A DNA stretch of 64,000 nucleotides from positions 1,284,120-1,348,119 of the forward strand of contig NZ_CP045430.1 of the NCBI RefSeq assembly GCF_005886805.2, in the 5' to 3' direction. This stretch comes from Pseudoalteromonas rubra (lineage in GTDB: Bacteria > Pseudomonadota > Gammaproteobacteria > Enterobacterales > Alteromonadaceae). Both the position numbers and the translations under genes were made by a program. Shown piece after piece: positions 56,611-64,000 of this stretch. A model generated the notes under the pieces. The model was not told the DNA's origin and did not search any database. It saw only the letters and a list, made by a program, of their open reading frames with translations. Position 1 is the first letter of the stretch. Every line of letters starts with the position of its first letter.

Positions 56611-57665
56611 GTCAAATTGAATTACCAGAGAACATTGCTGCGCTGAATGCATATAGTTCGGCAAAGAGTGAAAAGCTCACCGGTACAACCTGGCTGAATG
56701 CCAACGAAAGTCCGTATTCACGACGCGTGAGCCTCAACTTTGATGCGCTTAATCGTTATCCGGACCCGCAGCCAGAGGCCGTGATCAACGCTTATGCAAG
56801 CTATTGTGGGCTGAGCCCGGAACAAGTGTTAATGGCACGCGGCGCTGATGAAGGTATCGAGCTATTAGTACGCACTTATTGCACACCGGGCCAGGACTCT
56901 ATAGCCTTATTCTTGCCCACTTATGGTATGTATAAGGTAACGGCGGATACACACAATGTCGGCATTACTGCACTTGAACAAACCCTTCTACAACAAGGTA
57001 GCGCCGCAGAGATTGCAGGCGCTGTAGGCAACGCAAAACTGGTTTTCATCTGTAATCCCAATAACCCGACGGGCGCAACAATAGGCACAGATAAAATCGC
57101 TGCAATTGCGGCGGCTTTGAAAAATAGAGCACTAGTTGTGGTAGATGAAGCATATATTGAGTTTTGCGAACAGTTAACTGCCGTGAGTCTGTTATCTGAT
57201 TTCGATAACCTGGTGGTACTACGTACCTTGTCAAAAGCATTTGCCCTTGCCGGGCTCAGAACCGGCTTTATGCTTGCCTCACAGGAGGTCCTTGCACCTG
57301 TTCGCAAGGTTATCGCACCTTATCCGGTGTCGGCAGTTGTCGCACAAATCGCACAAGAAGCACTAACCCCAGATGCAATTACCCAGATGCGTCGCCAGGT
57401 GAGCATTCTAAATAAAGCCAAAGAAAAGCTCACTGAACTACTTGGAGGCTCTGACAAAATTGCCAAAGTGATGATTGGTGAAGGCAATTTCATCACCGTC
57501 CAGGTTCGTCAAAAAAGCGATATTGACCAGGCAATGCAATCGGGTTTGATCATGCGCCCTTTTACCCTCTTCGAGGAAAATAATTGGCTACGTATTTCAA
57601 TTGGTAGCGAGCAGGAATTAGAACAAGTCAGACGCTGGCTGACACAACCACAGGCAGAACAATAA
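56607..57665 (+). CDS. hisC: Histidinol-phosphate aminotransferase
   Basis: PLP enzyme converting imidazole-acetol phosphate to histidinol phosphate; 352 residues. Motifs: [26 protein letters not shown], and the Schiff-base lysine in [14 protein letters not shown]. It overlaps hisD by 4 bp and ends 2 bp before hisB. Confidence 0.97.
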   Translation: MSQIELPENIAALNAYSSAKSEKLTGTTWLNANESPYSRRVSLNFDALNRYPDPQPEAVINAYASYCGLSPEQVLMARGADEGIELLVRTYCTPGQDSIALFLPTYGMYKVTADTHNVGITALEQTLLQQGSAAEIAGAVGNAKLVFICNPNNPTGATIGTDKIAAIAAALKNRALVVVDEAYIEFCEQLTAVSLLSDFDNLVVLRTLSKAFALAGLRTGFMLASQEVLAPVRKVIAPYPVSAVVAQIAQEALTPDAITQMRRQVSILNKAKEKLTELLGGSDKIAKVMIGEGNFITVQVRQKSDIDQAMQSGLIMRPFTLFEENNWLRISIGSEQELEQVRRWLTQPQAEQ

Positions 57666-57667
57666 CA

Positions 57668-58729
57668 ATGAGTACTCCATATTTATTCATCGACCGAGAC
57701 GGCACCCTAATTGAGGAGCCGGTTACTGATAAGCAGGTAGACAGCCTGGAAAAGCTGGCACTGCTGCCAAACGTCATCCCGGCCCTACTCTCACTTCAGG
57801 CTGCCGGTTATAAGCTGGTCATGGTCTCAAATCAGGATGGACTGGGTACAGAGAGTTTTCCAGAGGAAGATTTCGCCCTGCCGCACAATCAAATGATGGC
57901 GATTTTTACCAGTCAGGGGATCCGCTTCGACGAGGTTTTAATTTGTCCGCACTTTGACGAAGACAACTGTGAATGCCGAAAGCCTAAAACAGGGTTGTTA
58001 ACCAATCTGATGCGCTCTGGCAAAGTTGATTTGGCCAACTCCTATGTGATTGGTGACAGACAAACCGACATTCAACTGGCCAACAACCTGTGTATAGAAG
58101 GCATTCTATACGACGATAACTGGCCAGAAATTGTCACCCGTCTGACGACACAGAACCGTCAGGCAGCGGTGCAGCGCAACACCAAAGAAACACAGATTAG
58201 CCTAGCGCTTAATCTTGATCAAAATAGTACCGGCTCTATCAGTACAGGCCTTGGCTTTTTTGACCACATGTTGGATCAGATCCGCACTCACGCAAATATA
58301 GGTCTGACTATATCAGCAAGTGGTGATCTGCACATCGATGAGCACCACCTGGTAGAAGATATCGGCATTGCCCTAGGACAAGCACTCAAACAAGCACTGG
58401 GCACTAAATCGCAAATTGCGCGCTACGGATTCGCGCTGCCAATGGATGAATGCAAAGCCGAGTGTCAGCTTGACTTGTCTGGGCGAGCTTCATTCGTGTT
58501 AAATGCTGACTTTAGCCGCGAAAAAGTCGGCGACCTGGATGTACAAATGGTCGAGCATTTCTTTAAATCACTCGCCGATAATGCCAACATCAGTCTGATC
58601 CTGTCAGTGAGCGAAGGAAATTGTCACCACCAGGTCGAGGGCCTGTTTAAGGTCTTTGCACGCGCGCTGCGCATGGCCATCGCAAAAGATACCAGCCAGC
58701 AAACCGCCAGTTCTAAGGGGTGCTTATGA
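57668..58729 (+). CDS. hisB: Bifunctional histidinol-phosphatase / imidazoleglycerol-phosphate dehydratase
   Basis: Fusion of an N-terminal HAD phosphatase (FIDRDGTL nucleophile at residues 7-14; zinc-type [15 protein letters not shown]) with a C-terminal IGP dehydratase (from about residue 168; [41 protein letters not shown]). 353 residues, the enteric-type fusion. Its stop overlaps hisH as ATGA. Confidence 0.97.
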   Translation: MSTPYLFIDRDGTLIEEPVTDKQVDSLEKLALLPNVIPALLSLQAAGYKLVMVSNQDGLGTESFPEEDFALPHNQMMAIFTSQGIRFDEVLICPHFDEDNCECRKPKTGLLTNLMRSGKVDLANSYVIGDRQTDIQLANNLCIEGILYDDNWPEIVTRLTTQNRQAAVQRNTKETQISLALNLDQNSTGSISTGLGFFDHMLDQIRTHANIGLTISASGDLHIDEHHLVEDIGIALGQALKQALGTKSQIARYGFALPMDECKAECQLDLSGRASFVLNADFSREKVGDLDVQMVEHFFKSLADNANISLILSVSEGNCHHQVEGLFKVFARALRMAIAKDTSQQTASSKGCL

Positions 58730-59316
58730 TTGCCATTATCAACACAGGGTGTGCCAATATTAACTCGGTCCGATTTGCCTTTGAGCGGCTCGGTGTCAAC
58801 CCGGAAGTGATCCGCGATCCGGTACAACTAGAGCAATTTGAGCGTGCAGTCTTACCCGGTGTCGGACACGCCTCTGTCGCAATGAAACGCCTGCGTGAAC
58901 AAGGCTGGGATCAGGCTATCGCTGACTATCAAAAGCCACTAATGGGGATTTGCCTTGGCATGCAGCTACTTTGCGAACAAACCGAAGAAGGCCAAGTTGA
59001 GTGCCTGGGCCGTATTCCAGGGGCAGTTCGTCATCTACAAACCGGACAATTAACCAGTCCTCATATGGGCTGGAATACATTGTCTTTGGTCAAGACACAC
59101 CCATTAACGCAAGGGCTCACCCCGGACGATCAAGTCTACTTTGTGCATAGCTTTGCGCATAGTTGCAATGCCAATACCCTGGTTGCAAGTGAATATGGTA
59201 CGCGCTTCTCTGCAGTCGTTGCCAAAGATAACTATGCAGGCATGCAGTTTCACCCGGAAAAAAGTGCCAAAGTGGGTGCTAAATTACTCAATAACTTCCT
59301 GAACTGGCAATTATAA
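58726..59316 (+). CDS. hisH: Imidazole glycerol phosphate synthase, glutaminase subunit
   Basis: Class I glutamine amidotransferase supplying ammonia to HisF. Catalytic triad visible: Cys in [10 protein letters not shown], His and Glu in MQFHPEKS. The 196-residue form from ATG 58726 is used because it overlaps the hisB stop by 4 bp and has AAGGGG upstream; a GTG two codons earlier is possible. Confidence 0.97.
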   Translation: MIAIINTGCANINSVRFAFERLGVNPEVIRDPVQLEQFERAVLPGVGHASVAMKRLREQGWDQAIADYQKPLMGICLGMQLLCEQTEEGQVECLGRIPGAVRHLQTGQLTSPHMGWNTLSLVKTHPLTQGLTPDDQVYFVHSFAHSCNANTLVASEYGTRFSAVVAKDNYAGMQFHPEKSAKVGAKLLNNFLNWQL

Positions 59317-59326
59317 GGATAAGACT

Positions 59327-60061
59327 ATGATCATTCCTGCATTAGATGTATTACAAAACCAAATTGTACGCCTGTATCAGGGCAAGTATGACACCGCACA
59401 GTTTTACCCTTTCGAGTTGGCTGGGCGTTTAAAAGAATACCAGGACGCAGGCGCTGCTAAACTTCACCTTGTGGACCTGGAAGGTGCCCGCGATCCACAA
59501 AAGAAACAATGGCAACAGATCCAACAGGCCACTGCTGCGTTATCCGCCCCTTACCAGGTAGGCGGCGGCATACGCCGGTATGATGATGTAAAGCAATGGC
59601 TTAAAGCCGGTGCGCAACAAGTTGTCATTGGCTCCATGGCGGTCGACAGCAAAGAAGAAGTTGCAGCCTGGATTGAAGAGTTTGGTGCAGAACGTTTTGT
59701 CATTGCACTCGATGTCAAACGTAGCGCTTCGGGATGGGCTGTTGCGACTCACGGCTGGCTTGAAGAATCTCAGTTGAGCCTGTTTGAACTCATTGATTTT
59801 TATCTGGCGCTGGGTGTGTACGACTTTCTATGTACGGACATCGGTAAAGATGGCACGATGACAGGTCCGTCTTTTACGCTTTATCAAGAAATAGTCGCTC
59901 ATAGTCCAAGTGTCAGAGTTCAGGCATCTGGTGGGGTCAGTAGTCTTGAAGATATTCGTCAACTCATTGAACTGGGCGTGAGTGGGATCATCTTAGGCAA
60001 ATCTCTGCTTGATGGTGCATTTACTGTTGAGGAGGCAATCGCATGCTATCAAAGCGCATAA
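59327..60061 (+). CDS. hisA: ProFAR isomerase
   Basis: TIM-barrel isomerase converting ProFAR to PRFAR; 244 residues. Starts [16 protein letters not shown] with the catalytic Asp in PALD, then [15 protein letters not shown] and the second Asp in [14 protein letters not shown], with ASGGVSS and GIILGKSL phosphate-binding loops. Its end overlaps hisF by 19 bp. Confidence 0.97.
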   Translation: MIIPALDVLQNQIVRLYQGKYDTAQFYPFELAGRLKEYQDAGAAKLHLVDLEGARDPQKKQWQQIQQATAALSAPYQVGGGIRRYDDVKQWLKAGAQQVVIGSMAVDSKEEVAAWIEEFGAERFVIALDVKRSASGWAVATHGWLEESQLSLFELIDFYLALGVYDFLCTDIGKDGTMTGPSFTLYQEIVAHSPSVRVQASGGVSSLEDIRQLIELGVSGIILGKSLLDGAFTVEEAIACYQSA

Positions 60062-60816
60062 TTCCGTGCCTCGATGTAAAAAATGGCCAGGTCGTCAAAG
60101 GCGTTAAATTCAAACAGCACGAAATAGTCGGTGAAATTCTGGAGCTTGCGACACTGTATAGCCAGGCCGGCGCCGATGAACTGGTATTTTATGAGATCAG
60201 TGCCAGCGTTGAAAAGCGCTTACTGGATGTGAACTGGGTTCGAGACATCGCACGCCACATCGACATTCCTTTTTGCGTTGCTGGTGGCATTAAATCTGTT
60301 GCAGATGCTGCTAAAGTACTAGAGCAAGGCGCGGATAAAGTCTCCATTAACAGCCCCGCAATCGCCAGGCCAGAGCTTATCAAGGAGCTACATGACGAGT
60401 TTGGCAAGCAGTGTGTAGTGGTTGGTGTAGACAGCTTTTATGATGCAAATTCAGGAGAATATCTGGTTTATCAATTGACGGGCGATCCCAACAGTGCCAG
60501 CCAGACTCGATATAAAACCAGTGAATGGGTGCAACGCGTGCAGGAGCTTGGTGCCGGAGAAATAGTCCTGAATTGCATGAACCAGGATGGTGTCAGAAAA
60601 GGCTATGACATTGAACAGCTGAGTAATATTCGTAAGCAATGTGATGTACCTCTGATTGCATCTGGTGGTGCAGGAACGATGCAGGATTTTGTTGATGTCT
60701 TTCAACAGGCTAATGTAGATGGGGCACTGGCAGCCAGCGTCTTTCACAAGCAGCTTATTGAAATTGAAGCGCTTAAACAATACTTAGCGGATAACAAGGT
60801 AGCTACCAGACTATGA
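60043..60816 (+). CDS. hisF: Imidazole glycerol phosphate synthase, cyclase subunit
   Basis: TIM-barrel cyclase partner of HisH; 257 residues. Motifs [20 protein letters not shown] with catalytic Asp11, [19 protein letters not shown] and the second Asp in [13 protein letters not shown], and ASGGAGT. Ribosome site GAGGAGG lies inside the hisA end; it overlaps hisIE by 4 bp. Confidence 0.97.
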   Translation: MLSKRIIPCLDVKNGQVVKGVKFKQHEIVGEILELATLYSQAGADELVFYEISASVEKRLLDVNWVRDIARHIDIPFCVAGGIKSVADAAKVLEQGADKVSINSPAIARPELIKELHDEFGKQCVVVGVDSFYDANSGEYLVYQLTGDPNSASQTRYKTSEWVQRVQELGAGEIVLNCMNQDGVRKGYDIEQLSNIRKQCDVPLIASGGAGTMQDFVDVFQQANVDGALAASVFHKQLIEIEALKQYLADNKVATRL

Positions 60817-61424
60817 AACTCACTCCAGATAACTTAAATTCTTTAGACTTTGACAAAATGTCGCTTATTCCAGCCATTGTTCAGGACGCACAAAGCGGTG
60901 TTATCCTGATGCAGGGCTTTATGGATCAGTCAGCGCTCAGTACAACATTTGAAAAAGGGCTGGTCACTTTTTATTCTCGCTCTAAACAACGCCTGTGGAC
61001 CAAAGGAGAAGAGTCCGGCAATGTACTAAAACTGGTTTCAGCGTATACCGACTGCGACCGCGACAGCTTGCTGTTGCTTGCTGACCCTGCCGGTCCAACA
61101 TGCCACCTGGGCACACAAAGCTGCTTTGACGAGGCTCGCCCCGCCATCGCTTTTCTTTCAGAGCTTGAGCGTGTCATTTGCGAACGAAAGGATGCTGACC
61201 CTGCGCAAAGCTATACGGCTGCATTGTTCTCAAAAGATCTCAGCCGCAGCTGTCAAAAAGTCGGTGAAGAAGGAGTTGAAGTGGCATTGGCTGCCATGAA
61301 ACAAGATCAGAATGAATTACGCAATGAATCTGCTGATCTGCTCTACCACCTGATAGTGTTATTACAACGCAGTGGCCTATCACTTGAGCAGGTTGTAGAA
61401 ACACTGAACGAACGTCATAAATAA
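60813..61424 (+). CDS. hisI: Bifunctional phosphoribosyl-AMP cyclohydrolase / phosphoribosyl-ATP pyrophosphatase
   Basis: HisIE fusion catalysing steps two and three of the pathway. HisI part (1-110): [45 protein letters not shown] and the zinc-site cysteines in PTCHLG. HisE part (about 115-203): [16 protein letters not shown] and [14 protein letters not shown]. 203 residues. Last gene of the operon. Confidence 0.97.
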   Translation: MKLTPDNLNSLDFDKMSLIPAIVQDAQSGVILMQGFMDQSALSTTFEKGLVTFYSRSKQRLWTKGEESGNVLKLVSAYTDCDRDSLLLLADPAGPTCHLGTQSCFDEARPAIAFLSELERVICERKDADPAQSYTAALFSKDLSRSCQKVGEEGVEVALAAMKQDQNELRNESADLLYHLIVLLQRSGLSLEQVVETLNERHK

Positions 61425-61467
61425 AGCTGAGTTTTGCTCGACCTGTTATGAGTTCATGGTATGCTCA

Positions 61468-61500
61468 AGCCAGCTGATGCACTTTTTGTTTCAGCTGGCT
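61468..61500 (+). other. Perfect 10-bp hairpin between hisIE and a lipoprotein gene
   Basis: AGCCAGCTGA and TCAGCTGGCT are exact complements with a 13-base T-rich loop. No T-run follows, so it is an atypical terminator at best; it may end or process his mRNA or act as an operator for the next gene. Confidence 0.5.
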
Positions 61501-61526
61501 CGAAAATTAAAATGAAGGACATAGCC

Positions 61527-62015
61527 ATGGTCAATCGCCATCTCATTCTCCCTGTCGCACTGCTTTCACTCGCTGCATGCCAGCAACTTCCTGATGACGT
61601 TCAGCGACGCGTTGACACCATGAACGAGTGTGAGAAAGTACTTGCTTTAACACAAGGCACTCAGAACGATTTTGCTCAGTTAAAAGGCAGCAAAGTCAAC
61701 TCCCCCTTAATGAGCGCATGGCAACCAAAGGCGCATTTAATTACCGACAGCTGCCAAATAAACCAGTACAACAGCGGCAACGTCGCCTACGAATGCACTA
61801 AGTCATTCAGTATTGAGGCTGATGCTGCAACATTATTTGATGACGTAGCAAAACAGTTAAGCACTTGTCTGGGCACATCATGGCAAAGTACAGCGGCAAT
61901 AAATAATACACTGCATTATACCAGTAACGCCTCTGAGGCAAAAATCACACTCAGTCGCGGTAAAGGCCTTGACCACGAAACCCCCTGGGTTGTCGCGTTA
62001 AAAATCTCCAGGTAA
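61527..62015 (+). CDS. Lipoprotein of unknown function
   Basis: A 162-residue lipoprotein: MVNRH start, hydrophobic core, lipobox L-A-A-C with Cys18. The mature part has four more cysteines that could pair and no recognised domain. The open frame extends 22 codons upstream, through a hairpin, but ATG 61527 with AAGGA seven bases before it starts the signal peptide directly and is chosen. Confidence 0.75.
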   Translation: MVNRHLILPVALLSLAACQQLPDDVQRRVDTMNECEKVLALTQGTQNDFAQLKGSKVNSPLMSAWQPKAHLITDSCQINQYNSGNVAYECTKSFSIEADAATLFDDVAKQLSTCLGTSWQSTAAINNTLHYTSNASEAKITLSRGKGLDHETPWVVALKISR

Positions 62016-62227
62016 CAATACATCAGGCAGGTGATTATCATCTGCCCAAATATTGTCTAATTTGACAACAAACACGCCTCATTCTTTAATAAAACTTTGC
62101 TCAGCTCTTAATTATTAGTACCTAAAGTGGCATAGTGTTGTTAGCAGTTCAGGTGAGTTGACAACTTAGTAATAAGCACCTAACTTCAGACATCACAATA
62201 AAAATCAAAATCCTCAGGGAGAACCCA

Positions 62228-62779
62228 GTGTCAATTGAAATCAACTTTGAATTATCCGATGCCGACTTGGCGCATTTTCGTAGCATGATGCATGCAACCA
62301 TCGAAAAGAGCCAGGGTTTAAGCGACGAAGAAATCATCAGCAAGGCCAAAGACTTGGTCAACAACATGGAAAAATCAAAACTACCTGAGTTTGTGCGCAC
62401 GCGTATGATGTCACTTGCTGCCCTAATTGACGCTGTACAAGACGAAGAATGGCAAATGCCCGAAGATGAAAAGCGCGAAATCATGTTGTCTCTGGCTTAC
62501 TTCAGCGAACCTGAAGACATAGTCCCGGACAATGTGCCTGTCCTTGGATACATCGACGATGCCATCATGATCGAGCTGGTTTTACAGGAACTGTCTTTGG
62601 ATTTGAGCGCTTATCGCCAATTCTGTGGTTTCCGTGCAACAGAAGAAGCTCGTCGAGGCGACGCCGCTAAAGTTGACCGCGAAAGCTGGTTAGCAGGTAC
62701 TCGTTCTCAAATTCGCTCTTCAATGCGCCGTAATCGCTCAAACACTAAGAAGTCACGCTTCTTTTCTCGGATCATGTAA
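62228..62779 (+). CDS. DUF1232 (YkvA-like) protein
   Basis: A 183-residue cytoplasmic protein. The DUF1232 signature YFSEPEDIVPDNVPVLGYIDDA is at about residues 91-112, flanked by helices; the C-terminus is very basic (RRNRSNTKKSRFF). Function unknown. GTG start at 62228 with AGGGAGA upstream. Its terminator downstream seems to have been hit by the IS copy 2. The 62016-62227 gap holds a weak GGCAG / CTGCC hairpin but no gene. Confidence 0.85.
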   Translation: MSIEINFELSDADLAHFRSMMHATIEKSQGLSDEEIISKAKDLVNNMEKSKLPEFVRTRMMSLAALIDAVQDEEWQMPEDEKREIMLSLAYFSEPEDIVPDNVPVLGYIDDAIMIELVLQELSLDLSAYRQFCGFRATEEARRGDAAKVDRESWLAGTRSQIRSSMRRNRSNTKKSRFFSRIM

Positions 62780-62791
62780 CTATACCTAAAC

Positions 62792-62810
62792 AAAAAAGGG
62801 AGCACATGCT
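62792..62810 (+). terminator. Left half of a probable terminator interrupted by IS copy 2
   Basis: AAAAAAGGGAGCACATGCT ends exactly at the IS edge. It contains A6, GGGAGC, ACAT and GCT; continuing with CCCTTTTTT would complete GGGAGC-ACAT-GCTCCC plus T6. The last 12 bases GGAGCACATGCT are the predicted target duplication. The other side is outside the window. Confidence 0.6.
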
Positions 62811-64000
62811 TAATGCCAGTCAGTTAAGCTGACTGGCATTGTTTTTTCTAGCTGGGTACATACTTGGCTTTGGTTTTATGGCTCGAGGATAGACCCGATC
62901 TTCTCGTCGTGTCGGCAGCTCAAAGTGACCCAATGTTTGTATTAACATCTCATAGTGTTTTGGGATGTTTCCCGGGCTGGCGAGGGGGAGTCGCCCTAAG
63001 TAACTTAATATCGCGTTGGCGCAATTACTAAAGCTTAATTGGTTGGCCCATATTCCTTTACGAGATGCCGCTTGAGTCATCACCTGACGCAGCAAGTTGT
63101 ACCCCAGGAGTAAGCCCCACAGCTCTTGCTCAACCATATCTGATTTTTTGCTTCTTAGCGTATATTCATTGTTTAAAAGTGTCTGCTTGATTTCTCTATA
63201 ACCCAATTCTATTTCCCAGCGGTGGCTGTAAAGCTCAACTATTTCTTCTCCAGGAAACCTCTGTGCATCTATCATCGATGTGAGTATTTGATATTCTTTG
63301 TTTTTAATTTTCTTCGTCACAAGTCGGGCTTCTACATACGCAGGTAAATCAGGCGATTGCTTATGAGGTTGTGGAGTTGTTTTCAAGCGCACCAACTTGT
63401 CTAAGCGACCATTAGATTTAATCACTTCAAACTGAAGCCCTTTCTTCACCGGTATTAACCAGTGCCTCTCGGTGCCATGTGTTTGCCATTGGTGGAGCAG
63501 GTTTAATGAGTAGAATCCTTTATCGAACATCGTGAGGCTGTGGTCTGGCGTGGTGGCAACTAATTTTTCTGCCAGCTTCATTTCATTGGTTTTATATCCG
63601 CTGAAAGCACTGCTGATAAGTTGATGGCTGGTCAGCTCCATATGACACACCATTCGAATTTGTGGAAAAGCGGTTTCGCCATGCTGATTGCTGGGGGAGC
63701 CAAAACATTCACGATTTTCAGGCGTGTCTTGAGCTCGCCAAGTAACACCGTCGACGGCCAGGAGGTTTAACCCGCACCAAGTTTCAAAGTTTGCTTGCTG
63801 ATAATAATGCGCAGCCATCATTTCAAAGGCATTTTTGACACTGTCTTTACCGAGTCTTCGCCTTCCCTGAACAAGGGCGCTTGGGGCGATTAATTTGCTA
63901 TCTCCAGGCAGAGCAATTTCCATGTGGGAAGCTAAATCCCAAACCGACTGTTGGCGAAAGAAGCTCATACCAATCACAGTCCACATCACAGCCTCGAGTG
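62811..64000 (-). mobile_element. IS4-family insertion sequence, copy 2 (partial, cut by window edge)
   Basis: Same element as 20278-21706 in opposite orientation. The inverted-repeat end TAATGCCAGTCAGTTAAG begins at 62811. About 1190 bp are visible. The two proteins differ at one residue in the shared part (Lys to Met near the C-terminus), so the copies are recent. Confidence 0.93.
62820..64000 (-). CDS. IS4-family transposase, copy 2 (N-terminus outside window)
   Basis: Visible from about residue 51 to the stop. It matches copy 1 with the same catalytic Asp, Asp and YREK residues; the only change seen is PSKYP to PSMYP near the end. The frame is intact over the visible part. The first 50 residues and the upstream hairpin lie beyond 64000. 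Confidence 0.93.
   Translation of the reverse strand, partial: LEAVMWTVIGMSFFRQQSVWDLASHMEIALPGDSKLIAPSALVQGRRRLGKDSVKNAFEMMAAHYYQQANFETWCGLNLLAVDGVTWRAQDTPENRECFGSPSNQHGETAFPQIRMVCHMELTSHQLISSAFSGYKTNEMKLAEKLVATTPDHSLTMFDKGFYSLNLLHQWQTHGTERHWLIPVKKGLQFEVIKSNGRLDKLVRLKTTPQPHKQSPDLPAYVEARLVTKKIKNKEYQILTSMIDAQRFPGEEIVELYSHRWEIELGYREIKQTLLNNEYTLRSKKSDMVEQELWGLLLGYNLLRQVMTQAASRKGIWANQLSFSNCANAILSYLGRLPLASPGNIPKHYEMLIQTLGHFELPTRREDRVYPRAIKPKPSMYPARKNNASQLN

Noticed and set aside
20278..62811. Composite transposon bounded by the two IS copies
   Set aside because: The 41-kb interior is core chromosome (min, his, fadD, hemH), and copy 1 has its own matched target duplication, so the copies inserted independently.
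1..64000. CRISPR arrays, tRNA or rRNA genes, prophage genes
   Set aside because: No regularly spaced repeats, cloverleaf-like genes, rRNA motifs or phage structural genes were found on reading both strands; a dedicated scan was not possible.

Overview
The window looks like chromosome of a marine gammaproteobacterium of the Alteromonadales, most probably a Pseudoalteromonas. The reasons are the chitinase / AA10 LPMO / chitinase operon, the many cyclic-di-GMP and PAS signalling proteins, the CioAB oxidase, and gene neighbourhoods typical of the order (minCDE beside ycgL, fadD-rnd, tsaB-dinG/yoaA, hisLGDCBHAFIE). Genus is inferred from gene content only; no database search was possible.

Layout. 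1-6.6 kb: a truncated lipoprotein gene, a 7TMR-DISM histidine kinase, a Na/phosphate cotransporter, a small unknown gene, and an operon of a periplasmic solute-binding protein, a small exported protein and anmK. 6.7-13.9 kb: a three-gene chitinolytic operon on the minus strand, ending at a strong terminator. 14.4-19.0 kb: a nitric-oxide signalling module (H-NOX, its histidine kinase, a divergent response regulator with a degenerate HD-GYP domain) beside an Aer-type chemoreceptor. 19.2-26.2 kb: hemH, an IS4-family element and two c-di-GMP enzymes. 26.4-31.7 kb: small exported/membrane proteins, a MarR regulator divergent from an AhpD-like protein, and a GbsR-type regulator followed by cioAB. 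31.7-45.4 kb: housekeeping genes (mltB-like, ycgL, minCDE, rnd, fadD, a hydrolase, alkaline phosphatase, an EIIC-EAL fusion, tsaB, dinG/yoaA). 45.4-52.5 kb: an accessory region with a decayed partial copy of the dinG 5' end, an unknown gene and an operon of Fic protein, Rhs protein and small membrane protein. 52.7-54.1 kb: small genes and a frameshifted 2OG-Fe(II) oxygenase. 54.2-61.4 kb: the complete histidine operon behind a leader peptide (five His codons) and attenuator. 61.5-64.0 kb: a lipoprotein, a DUF1232 protein and a second, inverted copy of the same IS, cut by the window edge.

The most unusual observation concerns the insertion sequence. Copy 1 sits exactly in the apex of a bidirectional intrinsic terminator between hemH and a GGDEF-EAL gene, with a perfect 12-bp target duplication made of the hairpin top. 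Copy 2 abuts what reads as the first half of another intrinsic terminator. The element also carries its own terminator-like hairpin just before its transposase start. This suggests an IS that targets terminators. Other points worth attention are the decayed dinG fragment marking an old duplication or integration edge, the Fic-Rhs-membrane protein operon, the PTS-EIIC/EAL fusion, the H-NOX module without a local EAL effector, and several near-perfect palindromes placed as operators.

Coordinates follow the sequence as given. Start codons were moved from the longest open frame where a Shine-Dalgarno sequence, signal peptide or family length favoured another.
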